Assembly (NCBI GenBank): GCA_946186535.1
Contig: CAMHNT010000054.1
Span: 1 to 11,051, forward strand
Origin: an uncultured Clostridia bacterium
Lineage (GTDB): Bacteria; Bacillota; Clostridia; Oscillospirales; Acutalibacteraceae
Direction of reading: 5' to 3'
DNA length: 11,051 bases
Shown: positions 1 through 5,673 of the stretch, one piece after another
Layout of the letters: each line of letters starts with the position of its first letter
How positions within the stretch are numbered: position 1 is the stretch's first letter
Position numbers and translations under genes: made by a program
The notes under the pieces: generated by a model
What the model saw: only the letters and a program-made list of their open reading frames with translations
What the model was told of the DNA's origin: nothing
Database searches by the model: none

Positions 1-104
1 GAAGTTCTATTTTTATTTTGTTTTAAAAATTATTCTAATATAATACTATTCTCTAATAGAAAGTCTACTTTTTAATGGGGGTTAGTATAAAAACACGCTG
101 CCAT
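1..104. other. AT-rich gene-free stretch downstream of the LytTR gene
   Basis: Very AT-rich sequence beyond the stop codon of the minus-strand LytTR gene. There is only a weak 5-bp inverted repeat (CTATT/AATAG, around 48-61) and no convincing intrinsic terminator. A TATAAT string at 39-44 has no -35 partner. I see no gene here. Confidence 0.4.
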
Positions 105-830
105 TCAATCAAAATCTTTACAGAATTTTTTTCTTTGGGTCACAAAATCCATGAATCTGCTTTTCATTTCTTTAAGACTCTTCCGTCGGATCATGATTCT
201 TCCGCCGTTTTTCAGGACAAATTCACTGTCTACGGATTCTATATAATTCATATTTACAAGGAAGCTTCTGTGACAGCGAAGGAATCTTTCGTCAGAAATC
301 TCAGATTCAATATCGGAAAGGCTTTTGTAGAGAACATACTCTTCCCCGTCCGAGGTATGAACCGTACATTTTGAGTTATTGCTTTCGATATAAATTATAT
401 CTTTGAGTTTTAATTTTATGACGTGACTTCTCTGTCTTATCAAATACGCAGGAGACTCAACCGTATCCGAAACCCTGTCGAGAACACTTCTGATGAGATC
501 GTCCTTACATGATTTCAGAAGATAGCCGACAGCACCAACGCCATAGCCGTCCACGGCAAAAGCCGCGGTGGAACTGACGAGGATTATTTTATTCCCGAAA
601 TTGATTTCCCGGAGGCGATACGCAGTTTCTATTCCGACAGTTCCTGCGCTTTCAATGCCGAGAAAAACTGCGTCGAAGCATACTCCGTCCTCCACATCAT
701 ACAGCAGACTGTCGCTGTCATTAAACCGATAGATATTGACCGACAATGATTTGTCATAAAAATACCCTTTCAAGTAATCCGACATTTTTCCCACATAGTC
801 ACTATTGTTATCGCACACGGCAATATTCAT
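105..830 (-). CDS. LytTR-family response regulator lacking the phospho-acceptor Asp
   Basis: A 241-residue transcriptional regulator with the LytR/AlgR architecture: an N-terminal CheY-like receiver (about residues 1-120) and a C-terminal LytTR DNA-binding domain (about 137-232, with HRSFLVN at 187-193). I start it at the ATG at 830 because GTGAGG lies 9 nt upstream. The GTG at 845 is part of that ribosome binding site. In the receiver, Asp7 (CDNN) of the acidic pocket, the switch Ser86/Ser87 and Lys106 (LLKS) are visible. The usual phospho-Asp, in the motif FLDIEMPG of this family, is Gly58 here (FLGIESAG), so ordinary phosphorylation is unlikely. No histidine kinase gene lies in the window. 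It is divergent from the DUF6514-like gene, with 187 bp between the starts. Family assignment is firm. Target genes are unknown. Constitutive or ligand-controlled activity is inference. Confidence 0.9.
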   Translation of the reverse strand: MNIAVCDNNSDYVGKMSDYLKGYFYDKSLSVNIYRFNDSDSLLYDVEDGVCFDAVFLGIESAGTVGIETAYRLREINFGNKIILVSSTAAFAVDGYGVGAVGYLLKSCKDDLIRSVLDRVSDTVESPAYLIRQRSHVIKLKLKDIIYIESNNSKCTVHTSDGEEYVLYKSLSDIESEISDERFLRCHRSFLVNMNYIESVDSEFVLKNGGRIMIRRKSLKEMKSRFMDFVTQRKKFCKDFD

Positions 831-892
831 AAAATTCAACCTCACTTTTTACAAATTTCGCTACAGGCTGTATGAAGCACAGTCTCAGACTT

Positions 893-921
893 AAAATCAA
901 TCAGTCAATTAAAGTTGTCAA
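893..921 (-). promoter_or_regulatory. possible promoter of the LytTR gene
   Basis: A perfect TTGACA (minus strand, 916-921) is followed after 17 nt by a poor -10, GATTTT (893-898). A second TTGACT sits at 903-908. A good -35 with a weak -10 fits an activator-dependent promoter, but this is a weak call. Confidence 0.25.
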
Positions 922-975
922 ATTCATCAAAAAAACAGCCGATTTCAAAAAGTACGAAAATTTTCACATTTTCGA

Positions 976-984
976 TGATATAAT
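976..984 (+). promoter_or_regulatory. extended -10 promoter of the DUF6514-like gene
   Basis: TGATATAAT is a consensus extended -10 (TGnTATAAT). It lies 33 nt before the start codon and has no good -35 at 17 nt. The ribosome binding site AAGGAGG at 1004-1010 lies 7 nt before the ATG. Confidence 0.6.
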
Positions 985-1017
985 ATTATCAGCAAACAAA
1001 TCCAAGGAGGTCATTCC

Positions 1018-1248
1018 ATGATAATCTATGAAGTTTCCGAAGAGGAATCAAGAAACGATGAAATCGGCTCGTACACTTCCTACGGAATTACGGCTGTTGA
1101 CAATAAGACGAACGAGACTGTTATGAAGATATCCGATGTTTTTACGGACAAGCGTACTGCGGAAAGTTATGCTGTTCTTTTCAACGAAGAAGGGCTCGAC
1201 ATAATACATTTCAAAAATGTAATTGATGAAATTATTCAACTTTGTTGA
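1018..1248 (+). CDS. small DUF6514-like hypothetical protein
   Basis: A 76-residue acidic protein of unknown function. The start is supported by AAGGAGG 7 nt upstream and an extended -10 promoter. The pattern 'SYGI..VD', then 'ISDVFTDKRTAE', then 'GLDIIHFKNVIDEII' resembles the short Clostridia family DUF6514, whose members have a YGI strand, an ISTDK motif, and an LSPIHLYDVVEDFL-like C-terminus. That match is from memory and was not searched. No signal peptide or membrane segment is visible. It is the only plus-strand gene, divergent from the LytTR regulator, and is followed by a hairpin terminator, so it is probably a monocistronic unit. The shared upstream region makes control by the LytTR protein possible, but no direct-repeat LytTR site was recognised. 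Confidence 0.75.
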   Translation: MIIYEVSEEESRNDEIGSYTSYGITAVDNKTNETVMKISDVFTDKRTAESYAVLFNEEGLDIIHFKNVIDEIIQLC

Positions 1249-1361
1249 TGTAATAATTATATCATACTTTTGTAAATTTGCAATATATTTTTAACTATTT
1301 TGTAATTTTTATTCGTTTTTTCTAAATACAACGAAGAATAATGTGGAAAAATTTGTCATTC

Positions 1362-1403
1362 AAAAGAGTACTGTGTTCAATGGATTCATGGTACTCTTTT
1401 TTT
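1362..1403 (+). terminator. intrinsic terminator after the DUF6514-like gene
   Basis: A 10-bp stem, AAAAGAGTAC (1362-1371) and GTACTCTTTT (1391-1400), has a 19-nt loop and runs into a T tract ending at 1403. The stem is AT-rich but well formed. It lies about 110 nt past the stop codon. Confidence 0.55.
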
Positions 1404-1484
1404 GTTATAGGAAATTAAGAGGTTGGGGCACAGTTCTCGATGTGTGCAGGAAGAAGCCAATGACCACAATATGCTTTCCGAGAA

Positions 1485-1570
1485 AGTAGCAAGGGTTGGG
1501 GAGCTGCGCTCCCGATGGGTTGGTTTGATGAAAAGATTTAGCTTCACAGAAGAATATTTTTTATAGATAA
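1485..1570 (+). repeat. decayed hairpin repeat with conserved 23-nt tail (left copy)
   Basis: A GGGAGC/GCTCCC hairpin around 1498-1514 is followed by a 23-nt block at 1523-1545. That block recurs on the opposite strand at 5429-5451 with a single mismatch. Weaker similarity to the right-hand copy runs on both sides (AGGGTT before, AGAA and TTTTTA after). No coding potential is convincing. It appears to be an old copy of the intergenic hairpin repeat found at 5429-5545. Confidence 0.55.
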
Positions 1571-1610
1571 AGGCAGTCATTAAGAATTTACTTACGAAAT
1601 CGAATTAAAA

Positions 1611-2085
1611 AGTAGGAAAGGTCCAATTAGTAGGATAGGGAAAAAAACTGCCACCTTAATTTCCCCCTCGGGCGATGATTCATGTCATGACCGTCTTCGG
1701 AATCGGGGTAAAAAAAGTCGGAAAAGTCCAAGAAGCAGGATAGAGAGAAACCCTAACGCCTTAAGTCCGCATCCTCGGGCGATGGCTTGTGTCAAGAGTA
1801 TGTTCGGAATCGGGGTAAAAAAAAGTCGGAAAAGTCCAAGAAGGAGGATAGAGAGAAACCCTAACGCCTTAAGTCCCCATCCTCGGGCGATGGCTTATGT
1901 CAAGAGTATGTTCGGAATCGGGGTAAAAAAGTCGGAAAAGTCCAAGAAGCAGGATAGAGAAAAACCCTAACGCCTTAAGTCCCCATCCTCGGGCGATGGC
2001 TTATGTCAAGAGTGTGTTTGGAATCGTAGTAAAAAAAGGCGATGGCTTATGTCAAGAGTATGTTCGGAATCGGAGTAAAAAAAAA
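1611..2085 (+). repeat. tandem array of a ~107-bp repeat (about 4.5 units)
   Basis: Units begin at 1611 (diverged), 1716, 1824 and 1930, with a partial unit at 2038-2085. Lengths are 105, 108, 106 and 108 bp, plus a 48-bp partial. Each full unit starts AGTCGGAAAAGTCC (AGTAGGAAAGGTCC in the first), carries CCTAACGCCTTAAGTCC and a CATC-CTCGGGC-GATG mini-hairpin, and ends in TTCGGAATCGGGGT followed by an A tract. Units 1-3 are nearly identical; the first is diverged, and unit 3 and the partial unit vary near their ends. There are no unique spacers between units, and the reading frame is not kept between them, so neither a CRISPR nor a coding repeat fits. A single inverted copy lies at 5011-5118. 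Confidence 0.85.
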
Positions 2086-2116
2086 CGGAGGCAGGGTTAA
2101 CTGCTCCGCTTTTTTG
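2077..2116 (-). terminator. bidirectional terminator downstream of cysK
   Basis: On the minus strand CGGAGCAG pairs with CTG-C-CTCCG around a 6-nt loop, with one bulged C, and is followed by at least nine T residues. On the plus strand the same hairpin is followed by a T tract at 2110-2115. It lies 53 nt past the cysK stop and overlaps the end of the tandem array. Confidence 0.7.
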
Positions 2117-2168
2117 AAGTGTGTTTTATGGATTAAAAGAAGAATTGTGACAATGTAATAAAACTGAA

Positions 2169-3098
2169 TTAGTCTGCGAACATAGGTGTTGAAAGGTAAC
2201 GCTCGCCTGTGTCAGGGAGAAGCGCAACGATAATCTTACCCTTGTTCTCAGGGCGCTTAGCAAGCTCGGTTGCAGCTGCAACTGCTGCGCCTGAAGAAAT
2301 ACCTACGAGCAAGCCCTCGTTTCTTGCGAGAACCTTGCCTGTCGCAAAAGCAACTTCGTTCTCAACCGCGATGATCTCGTCATAAATTCCGGTATTGAGC
2401 GTGTCAGGAACGAAGCCTGCGCCGATACCCTGGATCTTGTGAGGACCCGGTGTACCCTTTGAAAGCACCGGAGAAGTTGCCGGCTCTACCGCAACAACTT
2501 TTACGTTAGGATTCTGTGACTTGAGATACTCGCCAACGCCGGAAACGGTTCCGCCTGTGCCTACGCCTGCAACGAAAATGTCAACCTTGCCCTCGGTATC
2601 GTTCCAGATCTCAGGACCTGTTGTAGCCTTATGTGTAGCAGGGTTAGCGAGGTTCGTGAACTGGCTCGGAATAAAGCTGTTCGGTGTCTCCTCGGCAAGC
2701 TCGTTTGCCTTTGCGATAGCACCCTTCATTCCCTTTGAACCGTCGGTAAGAACAAGCTGAGCACCGTAAGCCTTCAGGAGGTTTCTGCGCTCGATGCTCA
2801 TGGTTTCGGGCATCGTGAGAATAACCTTGTAGCCTCTTGCTGCAGCAACTGCTGCGAGACCGATTCCCGTGTTACCGCTTGTAGGCTCGATGATAACGGA
2901 ATTCTCGTTCAGAAGACCCTTCTCCTCTGCGTCGTCGATCATCGCCTTGGCGATTCTGTCCTTAACGCTTCCTGCCGGATTGAAAAACTCAATCTTTCCG
3001 AGGATAGTTGCTTCAAGATTGTTCTCCTTTTCGTAGTTTGTAAGCTCAACGAGAGGTGTATTTCCGATCAAATCCAAAACGCTCTTATATGCTTTCAT
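2169..3098 (-). CDS. cysK: cysteine synthase A (O-acetylserine sulfhydrylase)
   Basis: A 309-residue cytosolic PLP enzyme of the fold-type II CysK family. It makes cysteine from O-acetylserine and sulfide, the last step of cysteine biosynthesis. Visible hallmarks are the PLP lysine K46 in PAGSVKDR (41-48), the substrate loop TSGNTG (73-78), QFTN (146-149), the phosphate-binding GVGTGGT (178-184), GIGAGFVP (224-231), GISSGAA (266-272) and PDTGERYLST (295-304). Length is normal for CysK and nothing is missing. The start has AAGGAG 8 nt upstream. The gene is transcribed alone from a consensus promoter 170 nt upstream with an Rrf2/CymR-like palindrome over the start point, and ends at a hairpin terminator. 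No cysE is in the window. The family is certain. CysK rather than cystathionine beta-synthase-like activity is very likely, from the length and motifs. Confidence 0.97.
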   Translation of the reverse strand: MKAYKSVLDLIGNTPLVELTNYEKENNLEATILGKIEFFNPAGSVKDRIAKAMIDDAEEKGLLNENSVIIEPTSGNTGIGLAAVAAARGYKVILTMPETMSIERRNLLKAYGAQLVLTDGSKGMKGAIAKANELAEETPNSFIPSQFTNLANPATHKATTGPEIWNDTEGKVDIFVAGVGTGGTVSGVGEYLKSQNPNVKVVAVEPATSPVLSKGTPGPHKIQGIGAGFVPDTLNTGIYDEIIAVENEVAFATGKVLARNEGLLVGISSGAAVAAATELAKRPENKGKIIVALLPDTGERYLSTPMFAD

Positions 3099-3192
3099 AG
3101 TTAAAACTCCTTTTTATATTTGAATAGTAGATAATGTTTCAAAATATTATATTCCGCATCCGTTCAGATTATTATAAACATCGTCTGCGTTT

Positions 3193-3207
3193 GAAGAGAA
3201 TCTCTTC
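3193..3207. repeat. perfect 7-1-7 palindrome in the cysK leader
   Basis: GAAGAGA-A-TCTCTTC lies about 95 nt upstream of the cysK start codon, inside the predicted 5' untranslated leader. The 1-nt centre makes it poor as an RNA hairpin, so if functional it is more likely a dimeric protein site. No regulator is recognised for it. Confidence 0.35.
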
Positions 3208-3250
3208 TTTTAGAATAATCATAATATCCGACTCCATAATATTCTTATTT

Positions 3251-3299
3251 CCTATCAAATTGATAGGTTTATTATAACACTACAACTATCTGTTGTCAA
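3251..3299 (-). promoter_or_regulatory. cysK promoter with Rrf2/CymR-like operator
   Basis: On the minus strand TTGACA (3294-3299), a 17-nt spacer and TATAAT (3271-3276) form a fully consensus housekeeping promoter. Three bases after the -10 comes a perfect palindrome, CCTATCAA-T-TTGATAGG as read on the minus strand (3251-3267), which covers the predicted start point near 3264. Its form and placement suit a dimeric repressor. CymR, an Rrf2-family regulator, controls cysK in many Firmicutes and binds CCTAT-rich palindromes, so CymR or a related Rrf2 protein is the likely partner (inference). The leader would be about 165 nt. No T-box or S-box motifs were seen in it. Confidence 0.75.
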
Positions 3300-3369
3300 C
3301 AGAATTTTTTTAAATTTATAATAAATTACCATGAATTATTTCAGATTTTTTTATACATTGAAGAAAACA

Positions 3370-3397
3370 AGCGTACCCGAAAAAACGGATACGCTTT
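3370..3397. terminator. second hairpin between thrH and cysK promoter region
   Basis: AAGCGTA (3370-3376) pairs with TACGCTT (3391-3397). Inside it CCG pairs with CGG around AAAAAA, with one C/A mismatch. It has only a short T run on either strand, so it is a weak or back-up terminator behind the strong one at 3424-3459. Confidence 0.35.
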
Positions 3398-3423
3398 AAT
3401 ATATACCACTGACATACGTACAC

Positions 3424-3459
3424 AAAAAAGCCGACATGATGGGAATACAGTCGGCTTTT
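3424..3459 (-). terminator. intrinsic terminator of thrH
   Basis: On the minus strand AAAAGCCGAC pairs with GTCGGCTTTT around a 14-nt loop, followed by a run of T. It starts 20 nt past the thrH stop codon. The A-tract/T-tract symmetry would let it work in both directions. Confidence 0.85.
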
Positions 3460-3478
3460 AGGATATGGTATTGTAATA

Positions 3479-4081
3479 TTAATCCATTGCTTTTTTTATA
3501 GCGTTCAGAAGCTCGTCATAAGTTTCGAAAGCAGGAAGCTCAGGGTTGTCGGCTTTGATTTTTTCGGTGCTCTTAAAGAGGAAACCTGCCTTGCTTGCCT
3601 TTATCATACCGAGGTCGTTGTAGCTGTCACCGCTTGCGATCGTGTCATAGCCGATGGACTGAAGAGCCTTTACTGTCGTATACTTCGAATTTTCGACTCT
3701 CATTTTGAAGCCTGTTACCTCACCGCTTTCAGCGACAACGAGAGAGTTGCAGAAAATTGTCGGCCAGCCGAGCTTTTTCATGAGCGGAGCGGCAAACTGA
3801 GTGAATGTATCGCTGATAATAATAACCTGACAGATTGAGCGAAGCTCGTCGAGAAACTCCTTTGCGCCGGGCATCGGGTCGATGGTGGCGATAACGTCCT
3901 GAATCTCCTTGAGACCGAGGTTATGCTCCTTGAGGATAGCCAGTCTGTACTCCATGAGTTTGTTGTAATCAGGCTCGTCACGAGTAGTTTTTTTGAGTTC
4001 GGGGATTCCTGTTGCTTCGGCAAAGGCAATCCAGATTTCGGGCACGAGAACACCCTCCAAATCAAGACATGTAATATACAT
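3479..4081 (-). CDS. thrH: phosphoserine phosphatase / homoserine phosphotransferase ThrH
   Basis: A 200-residue cytosolic HAD-superfamily enzyme. Known ThrH proteins such as the Pseudomonas one dephosphorylate phosphoserine to serine and can move the phosphate to homoserine, linking serine and threonine synthesis. Motif I is DLEGVLVPE (7-15) with nucleophile Asp7. The usual second Asp is Glu9, a ThrH hallmark. TTRDEPDY (32-39), VIATIDPMPGA (63-73), motif II SDT (90-92), a candidate motif III lysine at K133 and motif IV GDSYND (151-156) follow. Length matches ThrH (about 200). The ATG has an AAAGGAAGAG ribosome binding site. It has its own promoter (4112-4140) and terminator. The upstream nucleotidyltransferase stop is 26 nt before this promoter with no hairpin between, so read-through from that gene is possible. 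No serA, serC or thrB is in the window. Confidence 0.9.
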   Translation of the reverse strand: MYITCLDLEGVLVPEIWIAFAEATGIPELKKTTRDEPDYNKLMEYRLAILKEHNLGLKEIQDVIATIDPMPGAKEFLDELRSICQVIIISDTFTQFAAPLMKKLGWPTIFCNSLVVAESGEVTGFKMRVENSKYTTVKALQSIGYDTIASGDSYNDLGMIKASKAGFLFKSTEKIKADNPELPAFETYDELLNAIKKAMD

Positions 4082-4111
4082 AAATCTCTTCCTTTCATTC
4101 TTATGCTACTA

Positions 4112-4140
4112 ATTATATCATTAAAATACAAATTAGTCAA
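4112..4140 (-). promoter_or_regulatory. thrH promoter
   Basis: On the minus strand TTGACT (4135-4140), a 17-nt spacer and TATAAT (4112-4117) lie just upstream of the ribosome binding site. TGA before the -10 makes it an extended -10 as well. The leader is short, about 25 nt. Confidence 0.8.
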
Positions 4141-4166
4141 CGCATGAGAAAAACAGGATAAAAAAT

Positions 4167-4946
4167 TTACTGCTTGTCAATGAGCTTTTTCAGTTCGCCG
4201 ACCATATCCTCGAGAATATCGGACACATCATACTTGAACATATATTCAAAAAGTCCGACAATATTCTCTTCAAAGCGTTCCGGTAGAATACTGCACTGTC
4301 TTTTGCATATCTGAATCAGTCTTTTCTCGCCCGGGTGGGTCATTTCGTTCAGCGCAAAAATAACGTCAAAATAGCTTTCGAGGAAGGCTGCGACTCTGTG
4401 GTTGATACTGACATAATCGTGACGTTCATAAGCCTTCCGTATCTGATTGTCATAGGAAGGGAGACAGCCGCTCAGAAGCTTCATGTTGCGTTCGATGACA
4501 GCTTTCTTCAGCTCTTTCGGGTATGTACACTTATATTTGTCCTGAAGCTCGGCGAATCTTCCTGTCTTGTCGAATATAACCTCACAGTTTCTGACATTAT
4601 GCCAGAAACAAGTTGTATAGCCGTTCATGGGGTGACATTCATCAACAACATACGACATCAGCTTTTCCATATCGTCGAGCTTTCTGTAGATAATATCTGC
4701 ACAGACGCCGTCCTTAAGAACAACGTTGTCCTCGAATTCCCAATAGTGATTTCCGATTTCCATCACGTCACAGAATTCGGAAAGAATGGATTCTCTCCGA
4801 TCGTTTTCTATATCACCGGTGACATATACATAAATGTCATAGTCGGATTTTTTGTCGTTATTACCGCTTGCACGGGATCCGCCGAGAGCGAGCGCTTCAA
4901 CCTGATCGAGTTCCTCAAGCTTTTCATACAGTTCCTGAATTTCCAT
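4167..4946 (-). CDS. nucleotidyltransferase-fold protein, DUF4037-like
   Basis: A 259-residue soluble protein with an N-terminal DNA polymerase-beta-type nucleotidyltransferase domain. The active-site signature is visible: GGSRASG (22-28), then SDYDIYVY (34-41) with metal ligands Asp35 and Asp37. A third carboxylate is probably supplied by 'ADIIYRK' near residues 93-99. The C-terminal half is helical, and the FWHN segment after GYTTC fits the DUF4037 family as I remember it. Substrate is unknown. Relatives include aminoglycoside and lincosamide nucleotidyltransferases and MNT antitoxins, but no HEPN partner gene is adjacent, so a toxin-antitoxin role is not supported. The start has AGGAGG 6 nt upstream. 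It has its own promoter directly against the inverted ~107-bp repeat. No terminator separates it from thrH. Confidence 0.8.
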   Translation of the reverse strand: MEIQELYEKLEELDQVEALALGGSRASGNNDKKSDYDIYVYVTGDIENDRRESILSEFCDVMEIGNHYWEFEDNVVLKDGVCADIIYRKLDDMEKLMSYVVDECHPMNGYTTCFWHNVRNCEVIFDKTGRFAELQDKYKCTYPKELKKAVIERNMKLLSGCLPSYDNQIRKAYERHDYVSINHRVAAFLESYFDVIFALNEMTHPGEKRLIQICKRQCSILPERFEENIVGLFEYMFKYDVSDILEDMVGELKKLIDKQ

Positions 4947-4980
4947 AGAAATCCTCCTGATGTTAAAAATTTATGATTAA

Positions 4981-5009
4981 ATAATACCACATTCAAAAAC
5001 ATTTTTCAA
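4981..5009 (-). promoter_or_regulatory. promoter of the nucleotidyltransferase gene, abutting a repeat
   Basis: On the minus strand TTGAAA (5004-5009), a 17-nt spacer and TATTAT (4981-4986), preceded by TGG (extended -10). The A tract that ends the inverted ~107-bp repeat lies immediately upstream of the -35, where an UP element would be. Confidence 0.7.
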
Positions 5010-5010
5010 C

Positions 5011-5118
5011 TTTTTTTACTACGATTCCGAACACACTCTTGACATAAGCCATCGCCCGAGGATGCGGACTTAAGGCGTTAGGGTTTCTCTCTATCATACT
5101 TTTTGGACTTTTCCAACA
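5011..5118 (-). repeat. inverted single copy of the ~107-bp repeat
   Basis: Read on the minus strand, this matches the tandem units at 1611-2085 over nearly the whole length: TTGGAAAAGTCC, GATAGAGAGAAACCC, AACGCCTTAAGTCC, CATCCTCGGGCGATGGC, GTCAAGAGTGTGTTCGG, TCGTAGT and an A tract. It is closest to the unit at 1930, which shares the TCGTAGT ending. It is a single copy, in the opposite orientation to the array. Confidence 0.85.
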
Positions 5119-5219
5119 GTCGTTTACCAAAGAAATGAAAAGCAATAAAAAGCAATAAACAATAATATTTTTAGCAAAAACGAATCAACTCACGGCACGA
5201 AAAAACAGAACAAATCAGG
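5119..5219. other. AT-rich spacer without a recognisable gene
   Basis: AT-rich sequence with a short direct repetition of AAGCAATAAA (around 5140-5160). No start codon with a ribosome binding site, terminator or promoter was found. Confidence 0.4.
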
Positions 5220-5545
5220 CGGTCGAAGGTCGCCGGGCTGAAAGTGAGCGGCTTTAGCGCCGAAGGCGCCAGAAACACACCAAGAGGAAGAGCCGCAGGC
5301 GATAGCCGATTGGCAAGCGGAACTTATGCGTTAGCTGTAGGTCGCCTGCCCGGCGAAACGGGCAAAAAGTTGTTGATAAGATATCTTAAACTTAAGAAGG
5401 ATATCTTTCCGATTAAAAACTTTTCTACGAAGCTGAATCTTTTCATCAAACTTTCGCCACCCCCAACCCCCTCCCCGTAGGGGGCTTCTGTTAGGCGCAG
5501 GGCTTCGCCCTGCACCTATTGGGGCTGCCGCCCCAAACCCTGCTT
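5220..5545. repeat. GC-rich hairpin mosaic containing the right copy of the 23-nt block
   Basis: A run of perfect short hairpins: GCGCC-GAA-GGCGC (5257-5269), TGCCCG-GCGAAA-CGGGCA (5347-5364), GCAGGGC-TTC-GCCCTGC (5497-5513) and GGGGC-TGCC-GCCCC (5521-5534). GGTCGCC occurs as a direct repeat at 5228-5234 and 5340-5346. The minus-strand 23-nt block at 5429-5451 matches 1523-1545. Composition changes abruptly from AT-rich to GC-rich near 5210. ORFs here use atypical residues, lack ribosome binding sites and cross the hairpins, so I do not call genes. It looks like stacked intergenic repeat elements. Confidence 0.6.
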
Positions 5546-5584
5546 TCTTCACCGAAAGCTTTTCATAATCACCTGCCTGTCGAT

Positions 5585-5628
5585 AAAAAAATCCCCTGCC
5601 CAACAAAATTGCTTTCCTCGGGCAGGGG
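5585..5628 (-). terminator. strong intrinsic terminator of argF
   Basis: On the minus strand CCCCTGCCC (5620-5628) pairs with GGGCAGGGG (5593-5601) around an 18-nt loop, followed by A and a run of T (5585-5591). It lies 46 nt past the argF stop codon. Confidence 0.92.
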
Positions 5629-5673
5629 TGTTATTTCAATTATATACAATATTCGCAATCGCAGTAAAAAGAA

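Noticed and set aside
843..845. GTG start for the LytTR gene
   Set aside because: The GTG is part of GTGAGG, the ribosome binding site of the ATG at 830, and family proteins start MxIAVCD.
1782..1970. 62-residue ORF inside the tandem repeats
   Set aside because: It simply reads through repeat units, has no ribosome binding site, and the unit length (106-108 bp) does not keep a frame.
1611..2085. CRISPR array
   Set aside because: Units are ~107 bp and directly abut with no unique spacers, and there are no cas genes.
3099..3264. T-box or S-box riboswitch in the cysK leader
   Set aside because: No specifier-loop, T-box or SAM-aptamer consensus could be found; only a short palindrome is present.
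4167..4946. MNT antitoxin of a HEPN-MNT pair
   Set aside because: The protein is much longer than MNT antitoxins and no HEPN gene is adjacent.
4335..4976. 213-residue plus-strand ORF
   Set aside because: It is antisense to the nucleotidyltransferase gene, whose motifs, ribosome binding site and promoter are clear.
1485..5545. Composite transposon carrying cysK
   Set aside because: No transposase, integrase or target duplication is visible; the inverted repeats are short intergenic elements. Only the symmetry is reported.
5244..5606. ORFs on both strands in the hairpin mosaic
   Set aside because: They cross perfect hairpins, lack ribosome binding sites and have low-complexity composition unlike real proteins.
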